This document shows, piece by piece, positions 8,024 to 15,795 of a stretch of 39,185 nucleotides of DNA; positions within the stretch are counted from its first letter, which is position 1, and each line of letters opens with the position of its first letter. This DNA comes from a virus. The notes beneath the pieces are model-generated. The model made no database searches. It was not told the DNA's origin and saw nothing but the letters and a program-made list of their open reading frames with translations. Made by a program: the position numbers and the translations under genes. The stretch covers positions 1 through 39,185 of IMG/VR virus record IMGVR_UViG_3300032046_000082; one strand, written 5' to 3'.

Positions 8024-9012
8024 TGGGCGGTAATTTATATAAGGTTCAAAGAGTAAGCAGAGAACGCTACGATGAAATTGTAGCATCTCTCAAACCAGTA
8101 CTGGATAAGCACTTTGGTGATTATTATAGAATTCCTATTGCCTACCACGAGAAATCGAGTTATGGTGATGTGGACATTATTTTGGATGCAGGATTTCTAT
8201 TAAACAAGAAATGGGAAGGCCCACTCCTTAAAGATTTAGGTGATGTTGAGGTGAAGAAAGTTCGTAACGTCACATCCGTTTTATATATGAATTTTCAGGT
8301 TGACTTTTTCTGTGTGAGTACATCGAGATTTATAAGCACCAGTAATTTCATGAATTACAATATTTTTGGAAATCTTATTGGCAGAATCTACCACAAATTC
8401 AATTTGAAATATGGAGAGGATGGATTGAAGTATGTGCTGCGTGGATTTAACGAACATATTTCCAAAGAGATAGTACTATCAAGAGACATGAAAAAAATGT
8501 TGGAATTTCTCGAATTGAGTTATGATCGTTGGACTGTTGGATTTAAAAATCTAAACGAAATATTTGAGTACGTTATCGGTTGCAAATATTTTTGTTCAAA
8601 CTCATATTCAGAGGATTATTTCAATGTGAGAAAGAGGGCAACAGAACGACCAGACTTCAATAGCTTTTTAGATTATTTGAAACAGAATAATATTGATAAA
8701 AATTATCCTTTTGAAAAGAATAAAGAGATTTATCTTCCAATGATTAATGATTATTTTCCTGAAAGTAATCTAGTTGAGAAATATAAGGCTCATGTTAAAT
8801 TACAAGAAAAACTAAAGACAATACATGATAAATTCAATGGAAAAATTATAATGGAATTACTTCCATTGGAAGGGAAAGAATTAGGACAATTTATCAACTC
8901 CTACAAAGAACATAAAGGAGATGATTTTGAAAGATATATTCTTGAATCAAATCAAGGACTTATAGAATTTTCAATTAAAAATCACTATAATATGCTTCTG
9001 TATGCAAAATGA
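8023..9012 (+). CDS. Nucleotidyltransferase (pol-beta superfamily), CCA/poly(A)-polymerase-like layout
   Basis: 329 aa. Residues 45-53 (SSYGDVDII) form the Gly/Ser-Asp-x-Asp metal motif of the nucleotidyltransferase fold, with Asp49 and Asp51 as likely metal ligands. A third acidic strand, FQVDFF near Asp94, completes the usual triad. The C-terminal part has a helical region (IIMELLPLEGKELGQFINSY, residues about 276-295) reminiscent of the RNA-binding helices after the catalytic core in CCA-adding enzymes and poly(A) polymerases. The likely reaction is nucleotide transfer to an RNA end or another acceptor; the substrate is unknown. It is one of three different nucleotidyltransferases in the window. 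Confidence 0.7.
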   Translation: MGGNLYKVQRVSRERYDEIVASLKPVLDKHFGDYYRIPIAYHEKSSYGDVDIILDAGFLLNKKWEGPLLKDLGDVEVKKVRNVTSVLYMNFQVDFFCVSTSRFISTSNFMNYNIFGNLIGRIYHKFNLKYGEDGLKYVLRGFNEHISKEIVLSRDMKKMLEFLELSYDRWTVGFKNLNEIFEYVIGCKYFCSNSYSEDYFNVRKRATERPDFNSFLDYLKQNNIDKNYPFEKNKEIYLPMINDYFPESNLVEKYKAHVKLQEKLKTIHDKFNGKIIMELLPLEGKELGQFINSYKEHKGDDFERYILESNQGLIEFSIKNHYNMLLYAK

Positions 9013-9293
9013 GTAGAAAAGATTTTCCACTAGACAGTGAACTTACTAATAGCGATTGGGAGTTATACAAAAGAGAAATACTAGAGTATAGTGGGATAGT
9101 GGAATTAAAAAGGGGTGACCGTATTAACATACCCAATTGTGATATTGCATATGTTAATTATACTACGATAAGTTGTTATGTGGTATCAAAGTGGAAGATT
9201 TACGATAAAAATAAAGAGATGTTACCTATAGATAGACAAACTTTTACAATTGAAATGGTTGATATACTAAAGTATCACAATAAAAATAAATAA
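9009..9293 (+). CDS. Small protein of unknown function
   Basis: 94 aa, unrecognised. It begins MSRKDFPLDSELTNSDWELY and has a central RGDRINIPNCDIAYVNYT stretch with beta-like alternation. No signal peptide, membrane segment or metal-binding cluster. It starts on an ATGA overlap with the stop of the nucleotidyltransferase gene, a clear sign of coupled translation, and ends one base before the HD-protein gene. Confidence 0.55.
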   Translation: MSRKDFPLDSELTNSDWELYKREILEYSGIVELKRGDRINIPNCDIAYVNYTTISCYVVSKWKIYDKNKEMLPIDRQTFTIEMVDILKYHNKNK

Positions 9294-9294
9294 T

Positions 9295-9822
9295 ATGTTA
9301 AATTTAACAGCAAAACAAGTAGAAGATGCAATTATATTTGCAACTGAGAAGCATAAGGGCCAAGTAAGAAAGGGTGATGGGAGACCATACATCCTACACC
9401 CTATTTCAGTCTTGATAAGATTGAATAACGTGAAGGAATCTAAAAACATCTTTCTGTTGATGACTGCATGTATTCTACATGATGTTGTTGAGGATTGTGG
9501 TGTAACACTTAATGAAATTTCTGAGAAATTTGGACATCATGTTGCTGGATTGGTTGAAGAATTAACTCTTGATAAAAGCAAGTATGAAACCATTGGTAAG
9601 AAGGAATATCTTGCACAGGAAATGGTACATATGTCTAGCTACGCATTAGCAATTAAGTTGTGTGATAGATTAGATAACGTCTCAGACATGAAATCGATGT
9701 CAGAGGATTTCAGAAAGAAATACAAGGATGAAACGAATTTCATTCTTAATAGGTTATCTGGTCGCAAATTAACAAAGACACATTTAAAATTGATTAAGGA
9801 AATAAGAAAAGTAGTTGCCTAA
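9295..9822 (+). CDS. Small (p)ppGpp hydrolase-like HD protein (SpoT/MESH1 type)
   Basis: 175 aa, the size of a stand-alone small alarmone hydrolase (MESH1-type, about 180 aa). The motifs of the RelA/SpoT hydrolase domain appear in order: HKGQVRKGDGRPYILHP (His35 in PYILHP), the HD pair His62-Asp63 within ILHDVVED, Glu66-Asp67 in the same helix, and KLCDRLDN with Asp124. No synthetase domain or ACT/TGS tail is present. The expected activity is Mn-dependent removal of the 3'-pyrophosphate from (p)ppGpp, which would blunt the host stringent response. MESH1-type enzymes can also act on NADPH, and other nucleotides are possible. It lies mid-operon with one-base junctions to its neighbours. Confidence 0.8.
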   Translation: MLNLTAKQVEDAIIFATEKHKGQVRKGDGRPYILHPISVLIRLNNVKESKNIFLLMTACILHDVVEDCGVTLNEISEKFGHHVAGLVEELTLDKSKYETIGKKEYLAQEMVHMSSYALAIKLCDRLDNVSDMKSMSEDFRKKYKDETNFILNRLSGRKLTKTHLKLIKEIRKVVA

Positions 9823-10028
9823 TGGAAGAAAACACACCAAACCCTATATCTGAAAACGAATATGAACCCGCAGAAGTTATTTGTGGCGATTGTGATGGTA
9901 ATGTGATACAAACGAAACTACCACGTGATAAACCACCATTATTCAGTGTGAATTTCTATTTCAATTGGGCTTATTATTGTCAAAAATGTGGTAAACAAAG
10001 TAAAACGTTTTGTTCCAAAAAGATATGA
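9822..10028 (+). CDS. Small zinc-ribbon protein
   Basis: 68 aa. Two CxxC knuckles, CGDC at residues 21-24 and CQKC at 53-56, with a further Cys near the end, predict one zinc-binding ribbon. The first 18 residues are acidic and Pro/Asn-rich, probably disordered. The start shares a base with the stop of the HD-protein gene and the end overlaps the next start as ATGA. Zinc ribbons like this often bind nucleic acid or partner proteins; no specific role can be given. Confidence 0.6.
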   Translation: MEENTPNPISENEYEPAEVICGDCDGNVIQTKLPRDKPPLFSVNFYFNWAYYCQKCGKQSKTFCSKKI

Positions 10029-10399
10029 CCTATAAGCAAACAACATATGATGGACGTAGATTAGATCACGATGAAATGACTCATCAGCATCTAAGTAATT
10101 GCGTGTGGCATTTTCGTATCTGGACGAATGCACCTGACTATAAGCTGGCCCATTTTTTTGAGACCCTAGATAGGAGGTTCAATGGAGAATTATTACCATT
10201 TCATCCACCTCTTAGATTCAAAAATGAAATTCAAGCATTATATGATGCAGGAATGGTTCGTGATGTGGGAGAATATAAAAGTAATATATACTTTAACGAG
10301 AAAGTTATAGGTGAGATTTTCAATTCACAGGAAGCTGAAACTGCATTTCATGAACGTGAAGCGTATAATAAAGAAATTGAGAAATTAATAAAAGAATAG
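10025..10399 (+). CDS. Protein of unknown function, ATGA-coupled
   Basis: 124 aa from the ATG at 10025, preferred over an in-frame TTG at 10010 because it makes an ATGA overlap with the preceding stop. Unrecognised. It is rich in His, Arg and aromatic residues (HQHLSNCVWHFRIW) with a C-terminal Glu/Lys helix. No membrane segment. His64, His82 and nearby acidic residues do not form a motif I know. Confidence 0.5.
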   Translation: MTYKQTTYDGRRLDHDEMTHQHLSNCVWHFRIWTNAPDYKLAHFFETLDRRFNGELLPFHPPLRFKNEIQALYDAGMVRDVGEYKSNIYFNEKVIGEIFNSQEAETAFHEREAYNKEIEKLIKE

Positions 10400-10402
10400 A
10401 TT

Positions 10403-10807
10403 ATGACAGGGATATTATTTTTAATTGTTATTTTTAGTTTCTTGTATCTTTTCATACATAATGTTGAACCTAAAGACCATTCCAATCAAATGTGGGAGAT
10501 ATTGGTTCCTGCTTCAAATAAGGATCAGGAGTTTTCATATGATCATCATAAAGAATGGGATGAATACGTAAAATCCTTGGCTGGAGGATTGACAATATTA
10601 AAAACAGCCAAAGGAGAGTGGTTAAACAGAGAAGGTACATTATTCAAGGATAGGGTTATTCCTGTTAGAATTAAGTGTAAAGAGAAGCATATTAAAAAAA
10701 TAATTAAATTTACCATTAAACATTACAACCAACAGGCAGTTCTTGCGTATAAGGTAAGTGATAAGGTATTATTAATACACAGAAGAAACCCTCTAATACC
10801 ACGATAA
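10403..10807 (+). CDS. Membrane-anchored small protein of unknown function
   Basis: 134 aa. Residues 3-18 (GILFLIVIFSFLYLFI) form a single N-terminal membrane anchor. The soluble part contains WEILVPASNKDQEFSYDHHK, WDEYVKSLAGGLTILKTAKG, and a strand-rich RVIPVRIKCKEKHIKKII segment. This compact pattern of conserved-looking aromatic, His and Gly positions suggests a folded domain, but I cannot name the family. The stop overlaps the start of the RlaP-type gene by one base. Confidence 0.55.
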   Translation: MTGILFLIVIFSFLYLFIHNVEPKDHSNQMWEILVPASNKDQEFSYDHHKEWDEYVKSLAGGLTILKTAKGEWLNREGTLFKDRVIPVRIKCKEKHIKKIIKFTIKHYNQQAVLAYKVSDKVLLIHRRNPLIPR

Positions 10808-12015
10808 TGGGATATTTAAAGGAAAAATATACACAGCAGTTCATCCGAGATAATAATCTTATTTTGGGGGAGGTTATTATTGGGTCGTATGCTTTTAATC
10901 TGCACACCCCTAAATCTGACCGTGATTTATATGGTATTTATCATCTTACAAAGGATGATTTTTACTCATTACATCATCGTGCCGATAAGTCGTATAACGA
11001 TGTTGTTGAAAAACAAAGTCCAAAGGATCAGGATATTACTTATATGGAAGTCGGAAAATTCTTTGAACTACTGGCTCATGGTAACCCTAATGTTCTTGAA
11101 ATGTTGGCTGCATTTGGTGATCTGTCAAATGTTGTTCATTGGAACGAGATGATGTATTCAATTGATATAAATAAAGTATTATCAAAAAAATGTCAAACAT
11201 CTTTTGGACAGTATGCTGCAACCCAAATAAAGAAAGCTCGTGGACTTAACAAGAAAATAGTTAATCCTGTTGAAGTAACGAGAAAAACTCCTATCGATTT
11301 CTGTTATCTTTTAACAAAAGGAAAAACAAAGCCATTAAAAGAAGTACTTGAAAAACTTAATTTTCCGCAAAAATTTTGTGGTGTAGTTGCATTACCAAAT
11401 GCGAGAGACATGTATGCTGTTTATTTTGATATGGTATCACATGCTTTATTTGGTGGACATTTTGATGAAGAACGTGTTGAAGGAATAAAGGAAGCAAGAC
11501 GTAGCGATAATAAACCTATGGGATATGGGTTTAAAGGAATTGAACTGGAAAATTCCAATGAAATTCGTTTATCATCTGTTCCTAAGTTAGAAACTGTAAA
11601 GGGAGATGTTTATTTCGTGGGTCATATGAACTATAATAAAGACGGTTATGTCCAGCACTGCAAAGACTATAAGGAATACTGGGATTGGACGAATAATCGT
11701 AATGAAGAGCGTTATAATAACAATCTCAAGCAGAATTACGATACCAAGAATATATCTCATTGTGTAAGGCTTTTAAGCGTTGCTAAAGAGATTGCAGAAG
11801 GAAAGGGTATAATCCTCAAACGTACAGAAGATCATCAATTCCTGATGGATATAAAGCTTGGGAAGGTTGAATATGACGTTGCTATGGGTTATGCAGAAAA
11901 TATTGCCAATTCTTTGGAAGATTTGTATAAAAATAGTACCTTGCCGAACGATCCAGATTTTGACTATCTGAACGATAAACTTATCGAAATTCGCAAGAAA
12001 CTATATGACGCATAA
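10807..12015 (+). CDS. RlaP-type nucleotidyltransferase (RNA repair-associated family)
   Basis: 402 aa. Residues 26-43 (GSYAFNLHTPKSDRDLYG) carry the Gly-Ser and Ser-Asp-x-Asp signature of the nucleotidyltransferase fold, with Asp38 and Asp40 as likely metal ligands. DITYMEVGKFFELLAHGNPNV downstream holds the third acidic strand and the helical 'E...F..LL..GNPN.LE.L' pattern of the family described as an RNA-repair-pathway DNA polymerase beta (RlaP, PF10127). Members are predicted to modify or repair RNA ends; their direct activity is little studied. No RNA ligase is encoded next to it. The end overlaps thymidylate synthase by 11 bases. Confidence 0.8.
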   Translation: MGYLKEKYTQQFIRDNNLILGEVIIGSYAFNLHTPKSDRDLYGIYHLTKDDFYSLHHRADKSYNDVVEKQSPKDQDITYMEVGKFFELLAHGNPNVLEMLAAFGDLSNVVHWNEMMYSIDINKVLSKKCQTSFGQYAATQIKKARGLNKKIVNPVEVTRKTPIDFCYLLTKGKTKPLKEVLEKLNFPQKFCGVVALPNARDMYAVYFDMVSHALFGGHFDEERVEGIKEARRSDNKPMGYGFKGIELENSNEIRLSSVPKLETVKGDVYFVGHMNYNKDGYVQHCKDYKEYWDWTNNRNEERYNNNLKQNYDTKNISHCVRLLSVAKEIAEGKGIILKRTEDHQFLMDIKLGKVEYDVAMGYAENIANSLEDLYKNSTLPNDPDFDYLNDKLIEIRKKLYDA

Positions 12016-13201
12016 TATGCCCTACCAAGCCCAGTATTACGATATACTGGCAAGTTTACTATCAAATCCAGACAAAGAGGTTGTAAGCCGTGTTGGAGAA
12101 GTAAAGAGCAGATTTTCTGAGAAAATGAAAATCGACCTTACTAAGGAATTTCCATTAATGGACATCAAACAGACTTCATTCAAGAATATTCTTGTTGAAT
12201 TGTTGTGGTTCATTAATGGAAATACCAACATCAAATATCTCGTTGACAACGGATGTAATATTTGGAATGATGACGCTTTCCGTTGGTACAACGAGAAGTA
12301 TGTACCACAAGGATTACCAAGAATTACAAAAGAAGAATTTATTCAACGTACAAAAGATGGTTCCAAACACGACATTACTGAGACTGTTCTAGTAAGTGTT
12401 GAATCAAATTTCGGCTATACAGATCAACGTGTAATGCACACTTATGTATACGGTGATCTTGACATCATTTATGGCCGTCAATGGAGAGCATTTGGTGGAA
12501 CAGTAGATCAACTGGGCGATGTTATAAAAATGCTTAGAACTAATCCAGATGATCGTAGAATGATAATTACTGCACATAATCCTGCAGATATTGCTGATGG
12601 CAAAGTGGGACTACCTTCATGTCATAACTACATGCAATTCTACACACAACCAATACCTCTTAACAAAAGAGTTCAACATGCCATCGATAATAATTTGATG
12701 ACTCCAGAACTGCAGTCGTTGGCAGATACTTACGTGTTCTATAAATTCGGTAAACGTAAACTTGAAATCACTAAAGAAACGTTGAACGACATTGATTCAA
12801 AACTTGATGCTGTTGGTGTACCTAAGAGGTACATATCAGTACTGGTTAACATCAGATCGAACGATTTCTTCTTGGGTAATCCCTACAATATCGCATCCTA
12901 TGCATTGTTAGTTTCAATGATTGGACAATGTGTTAATATGATACCATTAATTCTTTCTTGTGAGATGGTTGATTGTCATTTATATGATAAACATATTGAT
13001 GCTGCTAATGAATGGATTGGCCGTTTTGAGAAACTTTTGAATGATGAAGATAAATTAATGGATGTGAGTGAAGATTTCTATTGCGATGCTAGATTGAAAT
13101 TGAATCCATCAGTAAAAGAAATTGATGAATTTACTTTGGCTGATTGTACAATTGAGGACTACAAGTCGTTGGGCAAAATTTCAGCCCCACTTTTGACTTA
13201 A
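12005..13201 (+). CDS. thyA: Thymidylate synthase with a large internal insertion
   Basis: 398 aa, against about 264 for typical ThyA. Recognisable elements in order: LWFINGNTNIKYL (residues 67-79), YGRQWRAF (156-163, phosphate-binding Arg), DDRRMIITAHNP (182-193), LPSCHNYMQF with catalytic Cys206, and FFLGNPYNIASYA (288-300) with Asn295. That Asn is the residue that favours dUMP; dCMP hydroxymethylases have Asp there. The reaction is methylation of dUMP to dTMP with methylene-tetrahydrofolate. About 64 residues (214-277) are inserted between the catalytic loop and the next core strand, and another segment around 100-145 is also longer than usual. The ATG at 12017 is an alternative start four codons in. 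Confidence 0.95.
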   Translation: MTHNMPYQAQYYDILASLLSNPDKEVVSRVGEVKSRFSEKMKIDLTKEFPLMDIKQTSFKNILVELLWFINGNTNIKYLVDNGCNIWNDDAFRWYNEKYVPQGLPRITKEEFIQRTKDGSKHDITETVLVSVESNFGYTDQRVMHTYVYGDLDIIYGRQWRAFGGTVDQLGDVIKMLRTNPDDRRMIITAHNPADIADGKVGLPSCHNYMQFYTQPIPLNKRVQHAIDNNLMTPELQSLADTYVFYKFGKRKLEITKETLNDIDSKLDAVGVPKRYISVLVNIRSNDFFLGNPYNIASYALLVSMIGQCVNMIPLILSCEMVDCHLYDKHIDAANEWIGRFEKLLNDEDKLMDVSEDFYCDARLKLNPSVKEIDEFTLADCTIEDYKSLGKISAPLLT

Positions 13202-13215
13202 AATGAGAACTAAAA

Positions 13216-13473
13216 ATGGTGGCATTTTTATTGGTATTGGTTATAATACTGACAGGTAGTGCTATCTACACGTATCTCCGATACATTGCAGAAAAGAAAA
13301 GAAGAATAAAGTTAGAGGAAGATAAAATCCCCACCAAAGATTTACAATTTCTTGAATTCACAGTTGATATGTATATCAAATATGCACAAGAATTAGATAT
13401 ACATTCAAAAGAACAGCACGAGTATATCGTAAAGCAATTGGAAAGGATTAGAGAAAAATATTTGAATCCTTAG
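13216..13473 (+). CDS. Small single-span membrane protein
   Basis: 85 aa. Residues 2-22 (VAFLLVLVIILTGSAIYTYL) form an N-terminal transmembrane helix, followed by a basic stop-transfer stretch (EKKRRIKLEEDK) and an amphipathic charged helix to the end. Last gene of the plus-strand metabolic operon; it overlaps the stop of the convergent gp14-like gene by four bases. No family recognised; a membrane tether or inhibitor role is possible but unsupported. Confidence 0.55.
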   Translation: MVAFLLVLVIILTGSAIYTYLRYIAEKKRRIKLEEDKIPTKDLQFLEFTVDMYIKYAQELDIHSKEQHEYIVKQLERIREKYLNP

Positions 13474-14006
13474 ATATTTGTCATAAAAGGAAGTACGTCT
13501 TCCTTAACTGGTATAGCAACTATTTTTCTCCAATAAGGTCTGAAACCTCCAACTGATCTAGATGTAATATCGTTAACATTATCGGCTTCCATAATTTCAT
13601 AGAATCTTTCTTTTTCTCCAGAGAAATTAAATGAAAGGTAATTACCTCTAAGAATTTCGGTTTGTTTTTCCTTGATTTCATCAACGTAAATTCCAACAGT
13701 TAATGGGCCTGAATCATTTCTAGGTAATCCATCTTCTCCGAAATACTTGGTCTCCCCATCATCCACATCAAGCATAACATGAAATTCTATTGGTGCAAAG
13801 AATTTCTTATCTGCAGGTTTTGCTTCACCGTATATATCATCGACTTTTGAATTGATGGCATCAATTCTATAGTATTTTACTTTGAATGGAGAATCTGAAT
13901 TAAGATATTCTCTACCATACATAATATCAAGATCAAAACTATTATCACTCATAAAGAGGCCATAGCGTTCTTGTTCTAAATCAATGTTTTGTTTTTTCTT
14001 TGCCAT
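13470..14006 (-). CDS. gp14-like neck protein
   Basis: 178 aa. It begins with a basic stretch and then has ERYGLFMSDNSFDLDIMYGR. The middle (FFAPIEFHVMLDVDDGETKY) and the GNYLSFNFSGEKERFYEIME segment resemble the T4-type gp14 neck family, in which a 'F.PI' strand, a glycine-rich turn, and a '...D.L.F.......Y.I..V' strand recur. In T4 gp13 and gp14 form the collar joining head and tail. It lies one base downstream of the gp13-like gene in the same transcript, as expected for partners. It is shorter than T4 gp14 (256 aa). Moderate confidence from pattern and pairing. Confidence 0.55.
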   Translation of the reverse strand: MAKKKQNIDLEQERYGLFMSDNSFDLDIMYGREYLNSDSPFKVKYYRIDAINSKVDDIYGEAKPADKKFFAPIEFHVMLDVDDGETKYFGEDGLPRNDSGPLTVGIYVDEIKEKQTEILRGNYLSFNFSGEKERFYEIMEADNVNDITSRSVGGFRPYWRKIVAIPVKEDVLPFMTNI

Positions 14007-14007
14007 A

Positions 14008-15126
14008 TTATCCTGTCATGATAGGGAACATTGGAGGTTGAAATCCTCTTTCTTTATTTACATTAGCTGCAATTTCTGCTCTATCTCTGGTCATTTGAAC
14101 TAACGACAACTTCATTAAGGATTGAAGAATCAATTCCAATGTCTTTTCTTTAAGTTGAATACCTTCTTCAAGAATATGTCTGTAATCCATAGTTAATTCT
14201 TTTTGTGCCGAACCAAGTTCACCACTATAGAATCCTCTAATACCACCAATAGCTATTTTGCATTGTGCAATAAATAAATCTCTTATTTGTGTTCTAGCCA
14301 CAGTATTCAATCTCTCCCATTTAAGAATACTTATTGGTGCATCGCTAGGTAATTTTACTATGTCAGTATTTTCTTCTAAACACTTATCTCTTCCTTGAGC
14401 ATTGGTATCATAGTAAAAATACCAAACTTTTGAACCTTCGTAATGTCTTGAAAAACCATTAGAAATTTCATGGCGACTTCCGGGGATTGGATACAAGTAC
14501 AATAATTTAGTACCATTTGGGCCACCAGTAACTCTGTATGTTAATTCAGATTGAAGAATTCTTCTTTTTGTGCTTCTGTCTTGTGCAGAAAGAAGCAAGG
14601 AATAGGTGGGCTGAACGTACTGGGCAGGTCTACCTAGATAGCTCCAACCGAAGTTACTAGCACTCCAATTGGTAAGAGCAAAAGGGTCTACAAGCCCACT
14701 ATCGATCTGTGGTGGGGTAGTCCATAGGATTTCATTTATCTCTCTGTGGGCTGGAATTACGTAAATCTGAGTGTCTGCAGAGATAACCACGAAATCTCTC
14801 TTTAGATGCCACGTATTGCCCTCTGGAGCGTTCATTCCTAAGCCAACCTGCTTAGAGTAGGCATGGGTGAAACTACGCATAAAGTCCGTAGATTTGCTTG
14901 TATAGGCTTCCACGAAATCAGCACTATTTATCTCCAATCCTTGTAGTGCAACCCATTGTTGCTCAATTAACCAATTATTAAGATAACTGCTATAATCCTC
15001 AATTACCATTTCCAGATATGAGTCCATCATTTCCTCTTTTAATTCAAATGGTCTGAGAGGATAACCCATAACGTGTTTTACGAAAAGGTATAATTTTTCT
15101 CTATCTTCTTTGGTTATTAGTGACAT
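14008..15126 (-). CDS. gp13-like neck protein
   Basis: 372 aa. The N-terminal helical part has a MGYPLRPFELKEEMMDSYLE motif. This is the 'lG.P...ieL....i...i..al' pattern of T4-type gp13 and related connector proteins, followed by DFVVISADTQIYVIPAHREI and NEILWTTPP, equivalent to the 'y.v......Y.lP..v..V..V' strand pair. C-terminal helices (LIAQCKIAIGGIRGFYSGEL) follow. Adjacent gp14-like gene and a late-type element 13 bases before the ATG support a neck role. Longer than T4 gp13 (309 aa). No membrane segment. Confidence 0.6.
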   Translation of the reverse strand: MSLITKEDREKLYLFVKHVMGYPLRPFELKEEMMDSYLEMVIEDYSSYLNNWLIEQQWVALQGLEINSADFVEAYTSKSTDFMRSFTHAYSKQVGLGMNAPEGNTWHLKRDFVVISADTQIYVIPAHREINEILWTTPPQIDSGLVDPFALTNWSASNFGWSYLGRPAQYVQPTYSLLLSAQDRSTKRRILQSELTYRVTGGPNGTKLLYLYPIPGSRHEISNGFSRHYEGSKVWYFYYDTNAQGRDKCLEENTDIVKLPSDAPISILKWERLNTVARTQIRDLFIAQCKIAIGGIRGFYSGELGSAQKELTMDYRHILEEGIQLKEKTLELILQSLMKLSLVQMTRDRAEIAANVNKERGFQPPMFPIMTG

Positions 15127-15139
15127 AATCGCTTATTTT

Positions 15140-15149
15140 ACATAAATAC
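15140..15149 (-). promoter_or_regulatory. GTATTTATGT element, putative late promoter of the neck operon
   Basis: Exact core in gene sense, 13 bases before the ATG at 15126. The plus operon at 15159 begins only 9 bases from its other side and has no plus-sense copy. Confidence 0.6.
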
Positions 15150-15158
15150 TAGAAATCT

Positions 15159-15656
15159 ATGTTTTCATTCGAATACTCAATAGAGTTAAATCTTCATGGT
15201 AGACCAATCATTATACCCTCAGAAAAGACAGATAAAGAACTCGATTTCATCGAACATAAGTTTATGGCTCTAGAAATAACTAGAGCAATCATAACAAATA
15301 CATTAGATGATTATAATGAAAATCCCGAAAAGCATCCATTGCAACCATCTGATCTCACAAATTTATTGGCAGCAAAATCGAATATTGAAAAAATTTGCGA
15401 TATATTTGCAGATGCAATAAAGAACCAATTTGATCTAATGGATGATGCTAATGCAATACTTAACCCACAGACATATAATCTGCAGGTTAAGACAATGAAT
15501 GATTTATATTCTTTGAATTACAATGGCATTATTTATGAGACGACAATTTTTAAAAGAGTAGAAGGGTTACGTGTAAAAGTTCTTGCCGATATGAGAATTT
15601 ATGAATTAAGGGGTGGAATAGATAATAACAACTGGATTGATGTCACAAACGAATAG
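15159..15656 (+). CDS. Protein of unknown function, first gene of the helicase operon
   Basis: 165 aa, unrecognised. The N-terminus (MFSFEYSIELNLHGRPIII) is beta-like; the middle is helical and acidic (LLAAKSNIEKICDIFADAIK); the C-terminus returns to strands. No metal-binding or nucleotide-binding motif and no membrane segment. It overlaps a 51-codon gene by 17 bases, which in turn overlaps the helicase, so all three are probably co-translated. A replication-accessory role is guessed only from context. Confidence 0.5.
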   Translation: MFSFEYSIELNLHGRPIIIPSEKTDKELDFIEHKFMALEITRAIITNTLDDYNENPEKHPLQPSDLTNLLAAKSNIEKICDIFADAIKNQFDLMDDANAILNPQTYNLQVKTMNDLYSLNYNGIIYETTIFKRVEGLRVKVLADMRIYELRGGIDNNNWIDVTNE

Positions 15657-15795
15657 AAGAAAAAAAGATTTCTACACTGAGTTAATGTACATACATTATA
15701 ATTGGTCTCCATTAATGAGAAGAGCATTAGGTGTACCAAAATCACACATTAAATCTTTAATCAAAACATACGAAAAATACGCATGGGCGAAATAA
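15640..15795 (+). CDS. 51-aa small protein bridging two overlapping genes
   Basis: A short open frame that starts inside the end of the 165-aa gene (17-base overlap) and ends 13 bases inside the helicase gene. The product, beginning MSQTNRRKKDFYTELMYIHY and ending YEKYAWAK, is basic with a Trp/Pro-rich middle. Without it there would be a 126-base gap in an otherwise gapless operon, and the double overlap matches the style of neighbouring junctions. Its role is unknown; it may simply couple translation. Confidence 0.55.
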   Translation: MSQTNRRKKDFYTELMYIHYNWSPLMRRALGVPKSHIKSLIKTYEKYAWAK

